Source of the DNA: Vibrio sp. J1-1 | GTDB taxonomy: Bacteria > Pseudomonadota > Gammaproteobacteria > Enterobacterales > Vibrionaceae | Assembly (NCBI RefSeq): GCF_021728395.1 | Contig: NZ_JAKKCM010000015.1 | Coordinates: 1-64,000 of the forward strand | Direction: 5' to 3' | DNA: 64,000 nucleotides | Shown: piece after piece, positions 1 to 9,207 of the stretch | How the letters are laid out: every line of letters starts with the position of its first letter | Numbering within the stretch: the stretch's first letter is position 1 | Made by a program: the position numbers and the translations under genes | Notes under the pieces: model-generated | Told to the model about the DNA's origin: nothing | Seen by the model: only the letters and a program-made list of their open reading frames with translations | Databases searched by the model: none

Positions 1-1
1 T

Positions 2-121
2 TGCTTGGCGACCATAGCGTTTTGGACCCACCTGACTTCCATGCCGAACTCAGAAGTGAAACGAAATAGCGCCGATGGTAGTGTGGGGTTTCCCCATGTG
101 AGAGTAGGACATCGCCAGGCT
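2..121 (+). rRNA. rrf: 5S ribosomal RNA
   Basis: This is a full-length 5S rRNA of about 120 nt. The 5' end TGCTTGGCGA pairs with the 3' end CGCCAGGCTT to form helix I, and the internal conserved block CCGAACTCAGAAGTGAAACG is present. The 16S and 23S genes must lie just upstream of the window, so this is the distal end of an rRNA operon; the tRNA-Asp that follows fits a distal-tRNA arrangement. The ends are placed by helix I pairing and could be off by one or two bases. Confidence 0.97.
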
Positions 122-161
122 TTAAATTTTGGACACTTGCTTAAGCGAGTGATACCACTGC

Positions 162-238
162 GGAGTGGTAGTTCAGTTGGTTAGAATACCGGCCTGTCAC
201 GCCGGGGGTCGCGGGTTCGAGTCCCGTCCACTCCGCCA
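162..238 (+). tRNA. tRNA-Asp (anticodon GTC)
   Basis: A 77-nt cloverleaf with an encoded CCA end. The acceptor arm GGAGTGG pairs with CCACTCC, the D-arm is TAGTTCAGTTGGTTAGA, the anticodon GTC is at 196-198 in the loop CTGTCAC, and the T-arm GCGGGTTCGAGTCCCGT is canonical. It lies 40 nt after the 5S gene and before a strong terminator, so it is probably co-transcribed as the last gene of the rRNA operon. Confidence 0.98.
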
Positions 239-248
239 CTTATTAAGA

Positions 249-276
249 AGCCTAGTCGAAAGACTAGGCTTTTTTC
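249..276 (+). terminator. rho-independent terminator of the rRNA operon
   Basis: A 9-bp perfect stem AGCCTAGTC/GACTAGGCT closes a GAAA tetraloop and runs straight into a T-run. It sits 10 nt after tRNA-Asp and ends the ribosomal transcript. Confidence 0.92.
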
Positions 277-341
277 GTTTATGCATCATGGTTTCCATTT
301 TGGGTAGGTGAGGACTGCTCGTGTGCGACTCTAGTTACTTC

Positions 342-640
342 GTTATACCAATTGCATTAACTAATAAGTGGTTAGCCTTGTTTAGTCTTTAAAGTAGCGT
401 GAGATAACTTTGCTTTTATTCTCTGTAAAGAGATTTCAAGCACCACAACCGCTATCAGCAATGTATTCATAGCTACCTAAGCATCTTTTTGTAGCACCTA
501 ACTCCCGCTTACTATTGGCGTAGCATCAAAGATGAGATTTAAATGCTCTGTCGTCGTTTCCATATTACTAAAAGGTGAAACAGAGCCTTCCGTATCTCCT
601 ATATTGATGCAAACTACGCCGAACGTGTAATTGGTATAAC
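342..640. repeat. MITE-like element with terminal inverted repeats
   Basis: GTTATACCAATT at 342-353 is perfectly inverted as AATTGGTATAAC at 629-640. The match extends to about 15 bp with one mismatch, and the ends enclose about 300 bp. The interior carries no transposase. On the minus strand a reading frame of about 44 codons starts inside the right end and closes at a stop near 510. I see no clear target-site duplication. Terminal repeats, small size and position in a gene-free stretch after an rRNA operon fit a non-autonomous or decayed mobile element. The flanking bases 277-341 and 641-828 show nothing I can name. Confidence 0.5.
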
Positions 641-828
641 CACGCTTTCGTAAGTATTTTTTGTTCCTACTCATTTATTTGAAAGCAGTTGTCTAGAAGC
701 TTTGAAAGGCTTCCTAAGTTCCGTACTAATCGTTAAAGTCTATTCTCGTTAATCTAAGGCGATTGATGCTCATTTCTTAGAGATAAGCGTTACTTCGTGA
801 AGTGTAAGAGTAAAGAATATACACACAT

Positions 829-858
829 AAAAAAAGCAGCCAGATGGCTGCTTTTTTA
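829..858. terminator. terminator downstream of the antiporter gene
   Basis: A 12-bp stem AAAAAAGCAGCC/GGCTGCTTTTTT with an AGAT loop. It is A/T-flanked on both sides so it can act in both directions, and it ends the minus-strand antiporter transcript. Confidence 0.88.
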
Positions 859-872
859 ACAGTAACTAAGCG

Positions 873-2231
873 TTAGGACTCAAGCTGTTCTTTCTGTTCG
901 TGCGGTGCAGTATGCTCTCTTGTTTCGTAGGCGGCCAAAGCGGCACGTTCTTCCTCGAGCTTCTTTTCTTCTTCTTTGGCTTTCTCGATCATTGGTGTAA
1001 TGGTTGAGCCTTGAATCAAAATAGAGAACACAACAACAGCGTAAGTCATTACCAAGATGATCTCTTTTACATCGATCAGCTTGTCTTGTACAACCCAGAT
1101 TCCTGATGGGATTGAAAGTGCCATCGCAAGAGCGAGGCCACCACGAAGGCCTCCCCAAGTCAGGATTTTGACTGACCAACGGTTATATTTTCTGTACCGC
1201 TTAAAACCAATGTAAGAAAGAAAGACACTGAGGTAACGTGATGCCAGAACGAGAGGTACTGCAATGGCCATCATGATCCAGTCTTCTTGGTGGAATTTGA
1301 ACAGTAGCATCGACATGCCTATCAATAGGAACAGAACGCCATTTAGAAACTCATCAACCAATTCCCAGAAGTGGTCGAGGTGATCTTCACTCTCTTTAGA
1401 GAAACCAATAAAGCGTGTCCAGTTACCAATCATAATGCCCGATACAACCATTGCTAATGGCCCTGATACGTGAAGGTACTCTGCGAAAGCATAACCTGCA
1501 GTAGGTACACCAATGGTCAGTAGGAGCTCCATTGAGTGGTCATTTGTCGCACTAATTAAGTAGTGGAAGAGCAAGCCAAGTAGGAAACCGTAAAAAATGC
1601 CCCCAATCGCTTCTTGGATAAAGAGCATTGTTACGCTACCGAGAGTTGGCGCTTCGGTTCCAAATGCGATTGTAAATAAGGTGACAAAAATAACCAGACC
1701 AAAGCCATCATTAAACAATGATTCGCCTTCGATTTGTGTAGAGATTCGTTTTGGAGCATCCAACTTTTTTACAATAGCCAAAACAGCAATCGGGTCGGTT
1801 GGAGAAATCAGAGCACCGAACAGTAAGCAGTAAATCAAATCAAACTGAATTCCGATCAGTGTGCAGGCTCCATAGAGGACAAAGCCGATGAAGAAAGTTG
1901 AAAACAGAGTGGCCGCAAGCGCTAATACTGTTATCTCCCACTTCTGATCCTTTAGGTTAGGTAATTTAATACCTAAGCCGCCTGCAAAGAGCAAAAATCC
2001 AAGGATACCTTTGAGCAAGAAGTCTTCGAAGTTGATTCTGGTTACTGTCTCTGTCGCTATCTCTGTTAGATGAAACCAGTTATTTTGACCAGCAATTAAG
2101 ATGAGGAGGGAAAGAACCATTGAACCTGCAGTAATGGCAATAGTGGTTTGCATCTTTCCTATTTTGCTGTTTACAAAGGCGATTAGCATCGCAGCTGCGG
2201 AGAGAAAACATAAAGTATGATAGACCGACAT
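873..2231 (-). CDS. CPA1-family Na+(K+)/H+ antiporter (NhaP-like)
   Basis: An inner-membrane cation/proton antiporter of about 452 aa with 11-13 predicted membrane helices. It shows the CPA1 hallmarks SPTDPIAV and EGESLFNDG (the Asp of the ND pair is the ion/proton-binding residue), and a conserved Arg-rich stretch WGGLRGGLAL near residue 365. The C-terminus is a short charged tail rich in Glu/Lys/Ala rather than a TrkA domain. I chose the start at 2231 (MSVYHTLCF) because it begins directly at the first membrane helix; an upstream in-frame start would add 21 unlikely residues. It is divergent from metH. The role in pH and salt homeostasis is inferred from the family; the transported ion cannot be told from sequence. 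Confidence 0.88.
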   Translation of the reverse strand: MSVYHTLCFLSAAAMLIAFVNSKIGKMQTTIAITAGSMVLSLLILIAGQNNWFHLTEIATETVTRINFEDFLLKGILGFLLFAGGLGIKLPNLKDQKWEITVLALAATLFSTFFIGFVLYGACTLIGIQFDLIYCLLFGALISPTDPIAVLAIVKKLDAPKRISTQIEGESLFNDGFGLVIFVTLFTIAFGTEAPTLGSVTMLFIQEAIGGIFYGFLLGLLFHYLISATNDHSMELLLTIGVPTAGYAFAEYLHVSGPLAMVVSGIMIGNWTRFIGFSKESEDHLDHFWELVDEFLNGVLFLLIGMSMLLFKFHQEDWIMMAIAVPLVLASRYLSVFLSYIGFKRYRKYNRWSVKILTWGGLRGGLALAMALSIPSGIWVVQDKLIDVKEIILVMTYAVVVFSILIQGSTITPMIEKAKEEEKKLEEERAALAAYETREHTAPHEQKEQLES

Positions 2232-2303
2232 TAGAACACTCTGTTTGTAACATTTTGTGAATGGAATTCTCGGCTGATGCTGCTTAAATAGCAAACATTT
2301 TTT

Positions 2304-2345
2304 CGTGATTATTTTATAAGTTAAGATGTCGATAAAATAATCATG
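2304..2345. repeat. AT-rich inverted repeat in the antiporter/metH intergenic region
   Basis: CGTGATTATTTTAT at 2304-2317 and ATAAAATAATCATG at 2332-2345 are inverted copies (13 of 14 match) separated by 14 nt. The element lies between two divergent genes, upstream of the MetJ boxes. It could be an operator for a dimeric regulator or a leader hairpin. No T-run makes it a convincing terminator. Confidence 0.5.
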
Positions 2346-2357
2346 AATTCTACATTT

Positions 2358-2373
2358 AGACGTCTAGACTCCT
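2358..2373 (+). promoter_or_regulatory. tandem MetJ operator (met boxes) of metH
   Basis: Two adjacent 8-bp boxes, AGACGTCT (a perfect consensus met box) followed by AGACTCCT (6 of 8), lie about 50 bp upstream of the metH start. MetJ with S-adenosylmethionine binds tandem met boxes cooperatively to repress methionine genes. Site identity is seen in sequence; repression of metH here is inferred. Confidence 0.8.
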
Positions 2374-2423
2374 GAAGTTTGTGTGATAGGATGACAGCAT
2401 AACGAAAGGAATGAGGCTGTACT

Positions 2424-5400
2424 GTGGGAAGTAATGTAAGACAACAGATTGAAGCTCAATTGAAGCAACGTATTCTTCTGATTGATGGTGGCATGGGTAC
2501 CATGATTCAGGGATATAAACTTGAAGAGCAAGATTATCGAGGAGAACGCTTTGCTGATTGGCACAGTGATCTAAAGGGTAACAACGACTTGTTGGTACTT
2601 AGTCAGCCTCAATTGATCAAGGAAATACACAGCGCTTACCTCGAAGCTGGCGCTGATATCTTAGAAACCAACACCTTTAATGCGACCACTATCGCGATGG
2701 CTGACTATGATATGGAAAGCCTGAGTGAAGAAATCAACTTTACAGCCGCTAAATTAGCCCGTGAAACGGCTGATGAGTGGACGGCGAAAACACCGGAAAA
2801 ACCGCGTTATGTTGCAGGTGTTCTGGGCCCAACAAACCGTACGTGTTCTATCTCTCCAGATGTAAACGATCCTGGTTACCGAAATGTGAGTTTTGAGGAA
2901 TTGGTTGAGGCTTACTCTGAGTCTACTCGTGCGTTGATCAAAGGTGGTTCAGACCTAATTCTTATCGAGACAATATTTGATACCTTGAATGCTAAAGCGT
3001 GTGCGTTCGCGGTCGATTCAGTTTTTGAAGAGCTTGGTATTGAGCTTCCGGTGATGATCTCTGGCACCATTACCGATGCGTCTGGCCGAACCTTGTCAGG
3101 TCAAACGACGGAAGCCTTTTACAATTCATTACGTCATGTGAAGCCTATCTCATTTGGCTTAAATTGTGCGCTTGGCCCTGATGAACTGCGCCCATACGTC
3201 GAAGAACTTTCACGCATATCTGAATCTTTTGTGTCTGCTCACCCTAATGCGGGACTGCCAAATGCATTTGGCGAATATGATTTGTCTCCTGAAGATATGG
3301 CGAAGCATGTTAAAGAATGGGCTGAAAGTGGATTCTTGAACTTGATTGGCGGCTGTTGTGGTACAACGCCTGAGCATATCCGCCAAATGGCAGAAGCTGT
3401 TAATGAAGTCGCTCCTCGCAGCCTGCCTGATCTTCCGGTCGCGTGTCGCTTATCTGGCCTCGAGCCGCTGACTATCGAAAAAGAATCCTTGTTTGTTAAC
3501 GTTGGTGAACGCACTAACGTAACAGGTTCGGCTCGCTTTAAGCGCTTAATCAAAGAAGAGTTATATGATGAAGCGTTAGATGTTGCTCGTCAGCAAGTTG
3601 AAAACGGCGCTCAAATCATCGATATCAATATGGATGAAGGCATGCTGGATGCAGAGGCATGTATGGTTCGCTTCTTGAACCTTTGTGCTTCTGAGCCTGA
3701 AATCTCCAAAGTGCCTATCATGGTTGACTCTTCCAAGTGGGAAGTCATCGAAGCTGGCCTGAAGTGTATTCAGGGCAAAGGCATCGTGAACTCGATTTCT
3801 CTAAAAGAAGGTAAAGAGAAATTTATTGCTCAAGCCAAACTGATTCGCCGTTATGGTGCCGCTGTTATCGTGATGGCATTTGACGAAGTCGGTCAGGCCG
3901 ATACACGTGAGCGAAAAATTGAAATTTGTACCAATGCTTACCGTATTTTGGTTGATGAAGTTGGTTTTCCACCAGAAGATATTATTTTTGACCCAAATAT
4001 TTTTGCTGTTGCTACTGGTATCGATGAGCATAACAACTATGCCGTTGATTTTATCGAAGCGGTAGGCGATATCAAACGTGACTTACCACATGCGATGATC
4101 TCCGGTGGTGTTTCTAACGTTTCTTTCTCTTTCCGTGGTAATAACTACGTTCGTGAAGCGATTCATGCGGTATTCCTCTACCACTGTTTTAAAAACGGTA
4201 TGGATATGGGCATCGTTAATGCTGGTCAGCTGGAAATCTACGATAACGTACCTGAAAAACTGCGCGAAGCAGTAGAAGACGTCGTTCTTAACCGTCGTGA
4301 TGATGCTACCGAAAGGCTACTGGATATAGCTGCGGAATATGCAAACAAAGGTGTTGGCAAAGAAGAGGATGCTTCTGCACTTGAATGGCGAACTTGGCCT
4401 GTTGAAAAGCGTTTAGAACACGCTTTGGTAAAAGGGATTACCGAGTTCATTGTTGAAGATACCGAAGAAGCTCGTATTAACGCTTCTAAACCGCTAGAGG
4501 TTATTGAAGGTCCGTTGATGGATGGTATGAACGTGGTCGGCGACTTGTTTGGTGAAGGTAAGATGTTCCTTCCTCAGGTAGTAAAGTCGGCGCGTGTAAT
4601 GAAACAGGCGGTCGCTCATTTAGAGCCATTTATCGACGCAGAGAAGCAGGTCGGTCAGACCAACGGTAAGATCTTACTCGCTACGGTGAAAGGCGATGTA
4701 CACGATATCGGTAAAAATATCGTCGGTGTCGTACTGCAATGTAACAACTACGAGATCATCGACCTTGGCGTTATGGTGCCGTGTGAAAAGATCCTAAAAG
4801 TCGCCAAAGAAGAGAACGTCGACATTATCGGTCTGTCAGGGCTGATTACGCCATCATTAGATGAGATGGTTCATGTGGCGAAAGAGATGGAACGTCTTGA
4901 TTTTGATCTTCCATTGCTGATTGGGGGCGCGACAACGTCTAAAGCGCACACTGCAGTTAAAATTGAGCAGAACTACAAGCATCCGGTTGTATACGTCAAC
5001 AATGCATCACGAGCAGTAGGTGTCTGTTCGTCACTACTTTCTGATGAACGTCGTCCTGATTTCGTGGAAAAATTGAAGGCCGATTATGAGCGTGTTCGCG
5101 ATCAGCACAACCGGAAAAAGCCACGAACCAAGCCAGTAACACTGGAAGAAGCTCGCGCAAACAGAGTTGCAATTGACTGGGAGGCGTATACCCCGCCAGC
5201 ACCAAAACAGTCGGGCATTCATATATTTGATGACTTTGATGTGGCGACCTTACGTGAGTACATCGACTGGACCCCGTTCTTTATGACTTGGTCACTGGTT
5301 GGAAAATACCCAACGATTTTCAAGCACGAAGAAGTTGGCGAAGAAGCGAAGCGTTTGTTCCATGATGCGAATGAACTGCTTGATCGTGTTGAAAGCGAAG

Positions 5401-6104
5401 GCCTGATGAAAGCACGAGGTATGTGTGGTTTGTTCCCTGCGGCAAGCGTAGGTGATGATATTGAAGTGTACACTGATGAATCGCGTACCGAAGTAGCGAA
5501 AGTCCTGTGCAACCTTCGTCAGCAAACAGAGAAACCAAAAGGCTTTAATTACTGCTTGTCTGATTATGTCGCACCAAAAGACTCTGGTAAGCATGACTGG
5601 ATTGGCGCGTTTGCGGTAACTGGTGGTATTGGCGAGCGTGAACTGGCCGATGAATATAAGGCTAAGGGCGATGACTATAATGCGATTATGATCCAAGCGG
5701 TGGCCGATCGCCTGGCAGAAGCTTTTGCGGAATACCTTCATGAACGTGTTCGTAAAGAAATCTGGGGTTATGCTGAAGATGAGAATTTATCGAATGATGA
5801 TCTAATCCGAGAAAAATACCAAGGTATTCGACCTGCGCCTGGCTATCCTGCATGTCCAGAACATACGGAAAAAGGGCCGATATGGGAGCTTCTGAATGTA
5901 GAAGAGAATATCGGCATGTCTCTGACTTCTAGCTATGCTATGTACCCTGGAGCCTCGGTGTCTGGTTGGTACTTCTCTCATCCGGACTCTCGCTACTTTG
6001 CGATCGCGCAGATCCAGGAAGATCAGCTAGAAAGCTACGCTGAACGTAAAGGCTGGGACAGGCTTGAAGCAGAAAAATGGTTAGGTCCGAATATTAACGG
6101 CTAA
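2424..6104 (+). CDS. metH: cobalamin-dependent methionine synthase
   Basis: Transfers the methyl group of 5-methyltetrahydrofolate to homocysteine through methylcobalamin, the last step of methionine synthesis. At 1226 aa it matches the length of E. coli MetH. Four modules are in order: homocysteine-binding barrel (about 1-330, with the zinc ligands [10 protein letters not shown]), pterin-binding barrel (about 350-640, [14 protein letters not shown]), cobalamin domain (about 650-890, with DVHDIGKN supplying the cobalt-ligating His), and the AdoMet activation domain (about 900-1226, [12 protein letters not shown]). The start is GTG, with GAGG seven bases upstream. No cobalamin riboswitch is seen; control is probably by MetJ through the boxes upstream. 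The gene ends at a strong terminator. Confidence 0.98.
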   Translation: MGSNVRQQIEAQLKQRILLIDGGMGTMIQGYKLEEQDYRGERFADWHSDLKGNNDLLVLSQPQLIKEIHSAYLEAGADILETNTFNATTIAMADYDMESLSEEINFTAAKLARETADEWTAKTPEKPRYVAGVLGPTNRTCSISPDVNDPGYRNVSFEELVEAYSESTRALIKGGSDLILIETIFDTLNAKACAFAVDSVFEELGIELPVMISGTITDASGRTLSGQTTEAFYNSLRHVKPISFGLNCALGPDELRPYVEELSRISESFVSAHPNAGLPNAFGEYDLSPEDMAKHVKEWAESGFLNLIGGCCGTTPEHIRQMAEAVNEVAPRSLPDLPVACRLSGLEPLTIEKESLFVNVGERTNVTGSARFKRLIKEELYDEALDVARQQVENGAQIIDINMDEGMLDAEACMVRFLNLCASEPEISKVPIMVDSSKWEVIEAGLKCIQGKGIVNSISLKEGKEKFIAQAKLIRRYGAAVIVMAFDEVGQADTRERKIEICTNAYRILVDEVGFPPEDIIFDPNIFAVATGIDEHNNYAVDFIEAVGDIKRDLPHAMISGGVSNVSFSFRGNNYVREAIHAVFLYHCFKNGMDMGIVNAGQLEIYDNVPEKLREAVEDVVLNRRDDATERLLDIAAEYANKGVGKEEDASALEWRTWPVEKRLEHALVKGITEFIVEDTEEARINASKPLEVIEGPLMDGMNVVGDLFGEGKMFLPQVVKSARVMKQAVAHLEPFIDAEKQVGQTNGKILLATVKGDVHDIGKNIVGVVLQCNNYEIIDLGVMVPCEKILKVAKEENVDIIGLSGLITPSLDEMVHVAKEMERLDFDLPLLIGGATTSKAHTAVKIEQNYKHPVVYVNNASRAVGVCSSLLSDERRPDFVEKLKADYERVRDQHNRKKPRTKPVTLEEARANRVAIDWEAYTPPAPKQSGIHIFDDFDVATLREYIDWTPFFMTWSLVGKYPTIFKHEEVGEEAKRLFHDANELLDRVESEGLMKARGMCGLFPAASVGDDIEVYTDESRTEVAKVLCNLRQQTEKPKGFNYCLSDYVAPKDSGKHDWIGAFAVTGGIGERELADEYKAKGDDYNAIMIQAVADRLAEAFAEYLHERVRKEIWGYAEDENLSNDDLIREKYQGIRPAPGYPACPEHTEKGPIWELLNVEENIGMSLTSSYAMYPGASVSGWYFSHPDSRYFAIAQIQEDQLESYAERKGWDRLEAEKWLGPNING

Positions 6105-6117
6105 CTCATCGGAAAGA

Positions 6118-6147
6118 GAAAGGGCTGCTATTAAGCAGCCCTTTTTA
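6118..6147 (+). terminator. metH terminator (bidirectional with lysC)
   Basis: A 10-bp stem AAGGGCTGCT/AGCAGCCCTT with an ATTA loop, then T-rich sequence. It lies between convergent metH and lysC. The minus-strand reading also ends in T residues, so it may serve both genes. Confidence 0.9.
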
Positions 6148-6167
6148 TATGGTTGAACAAACGGAGT

Positions 6168-7520
6168 TTATTTTTCAAATAGCTCGGCATGCAGCTTTTG
6201 AATCGCTTGTTGTGACTCTGACTTATGAAGCAGGAAGCACAAGTTATGCGGGCTGGCACCGTAACAAATCATACGTAAGTTAAAGTCTTCTAGTGTGCCG
6301 AAGACTTGTTTTGCGTACCCTTTGGTGCCACTCATGTTGTTTCCGATCAGTGCCACCAAACATAGGTCATGCTCAACTTCTACTTTACACAGTTCTTCTA
6401 GCTCTTCTCTTACGGCTTGCGGTAGCTGTGGTGCACCACCAGAGGTATCTGTTTGATCTAGTGTTAATGAAACACTGATTTCTGAAGTGGTAATCAAGTC
6501 TACTGAGATTTTGTGTTTTGCCAGAATTTCGAACACTTTAGCCAGAAAGCCGTATGCATGGAACATGCTTGCACTACGTAAAGTGACCATAGTTTGGTTG
6601 CAACGCAATGCAAGCGCTCGGTACAGCGGTGAGCTTTCCACTTGATGACGAATCCAGGTACCACCTGCTTCTGGATCTTTAGAAGATCCCACGAACACCG
6701 GAATATCGTGGCGCAGAGCAGGAACGAGCGTAGAAGGGTGAAGGATCTTGGCGCCGAAGTTTGCCATTTCTGACGCTTCGCTAAAGCTGATTTCTGGGAT
6801 TGGTGACGCTTTTGGTGCAATACGAGGATCCGTTGTGTAGATGCCCGGAACATCTGTCCAAATTTCTAAGCCTGCAGCTTTCACTCCTTCAGCGATAAGC
6901 GCAGCACTATAGTCACTGCCACCACGACCTAATGTGGTTGTATTACCTTCTTCGTCTGAGCCGATGAAGCCTTGAGTGATGACCACTGATTCCTGACAGA
7001 GTGGTACTAGCTTCTCTTGTACGAGCAGAGAAATTGCTTCGACATTTGGCTCGGCGCGTCCGAAGTTATCGTCGGTTCTTAACACATCACGAATATCAAA
7101 ACGTACCGCATTGATACCACGTTCTCTCATTAGCTGAGCCAGAATGTGCGTTGACATTAGCTCACCACACGCAACTAAGTGATCGGTCAGTTTAGCACTT
7201 GCTTGGATAGAAGCTGCTTCAGCAAGGCTTGTTACTGTATCAAGGATTGCGTACACCTCTGCGCTTGCTTCAGACGCATCTCTCAATTGATAGAGGATGC
7301 CATCATGAATTTCTGCTAGCTTGCGCAGCAACTCGGCACGCTGCTCCTGATCCTGAACACCGTTAGCAAGCTCTACTAGTAGATTAGTTACACCAGAGCA
7401 AGCGCTGCTCACGACAAGGCGAGTATTTGGATTGTTTTCAATAATGGTGGCACAACGACTCATTGCCTCGAAATTGGCAACACTGGTTCCACCGAATTTT
7501 GCTACGTTAAATGCGCTCAC
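6168..7520 (-). CDS. lysC: lysine-sensitive aspartate kinase III
   Basis: Phosphorylates aspartate, the first step towards lysine, threonine and methionine. The protein has 450 aa, like E. coli LysC (449). The N-terminal kinase domain opens with VAKFGGTSVANFEAM and carries TTLGRGGSDYSAAL and FGAKILHPSTL. The C-terminal third has two ACT domains for feedback inhibition. It is a monofunctional enzyme, with no homoserine dehydrogenase fused. The start is GTG with GGGAG upstream. A lysine riboswitch precedes it on the same strand, which supports assignment to the lysine-controlled isozyme. Confidence 0.96.
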   Translation of the reverse strand: MSAFNVAKFGGTSVANFEAMSRCATIIENNPNTRLVVSSACSGVTNLLVELANGVQDQEQRAELLRKLAEIHDGILYQLRDASEASAEVYAILDTVTSLAEAASIQASAKLTDHLVACGELMSTHILAQLMRERGINAVRFDIRDVLRTDDNFGRAEPNVEAISLLVQEKLVPLCQESVVITQGFIGSDEEGNTTTLGRGGSDYSAALIAEGVKAAGLEIWTDVPGIYTTDPRIAPKASPIPEISFSEASEMANFGAKILHPSTLVPALRHDIPVFVGSSKDPEAGGTWIRHQVESSPLYRALALRCNQTMVTLRSASMFHAYGFLAKVFEILAKHKISVDLITTSEISVSLTLDQTDTSGGAPQLPQAVREELEELCKVEVEHDLCLVALIGNNMSGTKGYAKQVFGTLEDFNLRMICYGASPHNLCFLLHKSESQQAIQKLHAELFEK

Positions 7521-7624
7521 TGCGTTCTCCCACGACTTCCTAAAAGTAATACATATCCGATATTTAGTGAGGAAAGGAACAGAGCAAAAAGAGAGGTATT
7601 TAGAATGAGATTTGAAATATTTAC

Positions 7625-7798
7625 CCTCAGAAGCTCTTCATCAGACAATGCTGATGACAGTTGATGGGACTCAACCCACGTCAACCGACAAGTCAAACCC
7701 TGCAATTTTGACTTACCTCGGCACTACTCCCCCTGAATGATTGGTATTGGAATTGCGGTTCCACAAATCATCTACCTGGGTAGTGCTCCTCTTCTACA
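7625..7798 (-). promoter_or_regulatory. lysine riboswitch (L box) of lysC
   Basis: On the minus strand the leader carries the conserved L-box blocks in order: AGAAGAGGAGCACUACC, GGGGGAGUAGUGCCGAGG, a long AAGUCAAA/UUUGACUU stem, GGGUUGAGUCCCAUCAACUGUC, and AGCUUCUGAGGGUAAA. The order and spacing match the E. coli lysC aptamer. No clear terminator follows before the GTG start about 105 nt downstream, so control is more likely at translation or by Rho, as in E. coli. That last point is inference. Confidence 0.93.
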
Positions 7799-7810
7799 TA
7801 AAGCTCAAAC

Positions 7811-7839
7811 ATTGAACGGTTTTGGCGTGGTAAAGTCAA
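7811..7839 (-). promoter_or_regulatory. candidate sigma-70 promoter of lysC
   Basis: On the minus strand TTGACT (7834-7839) is followed after 17 bases by TTCAAT (7811-7816). The predicted start lies just before the first aptamer helix, as expected for a riboswitch leader. The assignment rests on motif and spacing only. Confidence 0.5.
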
Positions 7840-8029
7840 TGAAAATTTCAACGATCCTGCAATTTTTTACTAGCGAAATTGTGACAGTGGTGTGAACTCA
7901 ATACATAAGGCTAATTGCCGAGTCCTATAAAATCCATTAGTGTGAGTTCTTTGATGCCCGAGACTTAATCAAAATACTAAAAAACAATTGTCCTCACTCG
8001 GGTCAAGTAACGTCAAACAAGGAGCTCAC

Positions 8030-9151
8030 ATGCCAATCCAAAGCTTTATCCCCCCTCATCGTGTCCTAATGGGACCTGGTCCTTCTGATATTTACCCGCA
8101 AGTATTACAAGCGCTAAGCCGCCCAACGGTTGGTCATCTGGACCCTCTATTTATTGCAATGATGGATGAGCTGAAACAACTGCTGAAATATGCTTTCCAG
8201 ACAGAAAACGAGTTCACTATTGCCGTCTCTGCACCAGGTAGTGCTGGTATGGAAGCGTGCTTCGTTAACCTGATTGAAAAAGGCGATAAAGTCATCGTAT
8301 GCCGAAATGGTGTTTTTGGTGAGCGCATGCGTGAAAACGTCATTCGTGCTGGTGGTGAAGTGGTTGTGGTTGATGATGAATGGGGCACGCCAGTTTCTGT
8401 CGACAAAGTTGAACAAGCTCTGCAACAGCATCCGGATACAAAAATTTTAGCGTTTGTTCATGCGGAAACCTCGACAGGTGCGGTCAGCGATGCTCAAGCT
8501 TTGGGACAATTAGCTAAGCAGCACAATGCGCTATCTATTGTGGATGCGGTGACTTCATTGGGCGGTGTGCCGTTAAAAGTAGATGAATGGCAATTGGATG
8601 CGGTGTACTCAGGTAGCCAAAAGTGTTTGTCATGTGTACCGGGCTTGTCTCCGGTGACATTTTCTCAGGCCGCAATTGATAAGATTCAATCGAGAACAAC
8701 CCCTGTACAAAGCTGGTTCCTAGATCAAAGTCTCGTGCTTGGTTACTGGAGCGGAGAGGGTAAACGTAGCTACCATCATACCGCACCAGTGAATAGCCTG
8801 TATGCTTTGCATGAAGCGTTATTGATGCTGAAAAATGAAGGCTTGGAAAATGCTTGGGCCCGTCACCAATTGATGCATGAAAAACTAAAAGACGGCCTAC
8901 AAAAGCTCGGTTTTGAATTTGTTGTAGAAGAAGCGCATCGCTTACCTCAATTAAATGCCGTTTACGTACCGGAAGGCATTGATGAGGCGAAGGTTCGAGC
9001 TCACCTACTGGAAACCTATAATCTGGAAATAGGTGCTGGTCTTGGCGCGTTGGCAGGCAAAGCGTGGCGTATTGGCTTGATGGGCTACGGTGCTCGTCCA
9101 GAAAACGTTGCGCTATGTTTGAAAGCGTTGGAAGAGTCGCTGACAGAGTAG
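8030..9151 (+). CDS. class V PLP aminotransferase (alanine/serine-glyoxylate type)
   Basis: A 373-aa fold-type I PLP enzyme related to alanine-glyoxylate and serine-pyruvate aminotransferases. Visible signatures are the opening MGPGPSDIYPQVLQAL, the glycine-rich phosphate site SAPGSAGMEACF, the cofactor Asp in SIVDAVTSLGG, and the Schiff-base Lys in SGSQKCLS. I moved the start to ATG 8030 because AAGGAG lies at 8019-8024 with ideal spacing; an upstream in-frame TTG has no such site. The leader contains a CCCGAG/CTCGGG inverted pair (7957-7962, 7997-8002) that could bring a structure near the ribosome site. The amino donor is not resolvable from sequence. It is divergent from lysC. Confidence 0.88.
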   Translation: MPIQSFIPPHRVLMGPGPSDIYPQVLQALSRPTVGHLDPLFIAMMDELKQLLKYAFQTENEFTIAVSAPGSAGMEACFVNLIEKGDKVIVCRNGVFGERMRENVIRAGGEVVVVDDEWGTPVSVDKVEQALQQHPDTKILAFVHAETSTGAVSDAQALGQLAKQHNALSIVDAVTSLGGVPLKVDEWQLDAVYSGSQKCLSCVPGLSPVTFSQAAIDKIQSRTTPVQSWFLDQSLVLGYWSGEGKRSYHHTAPVNSLYALHEALLMLKNEGLENAWARHQLMHEKLKDGLQKLGFEFVVEEAHRLPQLNAVYVPEGIDEAKVRAHLLETYNLEIGAGLGALAGKAWRIGLMGYGARPENVALCLKALEESLTE

Positions 9152-9165
9152 CGATAGCTGAAGTA

Positions 9166-9200
9166 AAAAAGCGAAGGTTAGCGTTAGCCTTCGCTTTTTT
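9166..9200. terminator. bidirectional terminator between the aminotransferase and pglL
   Basis: A stem AAAAAGCGAAGGTTA/TAGCCTTCGCTTTTT (pairing across GCGT, with a G-T wobble) lies between two convergent genes. It has A-rich and T-rich flanks, so it ends transcripts from both sides. Confidence 0.9.
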
Positions 9201-9207
9201 CGTTTAT

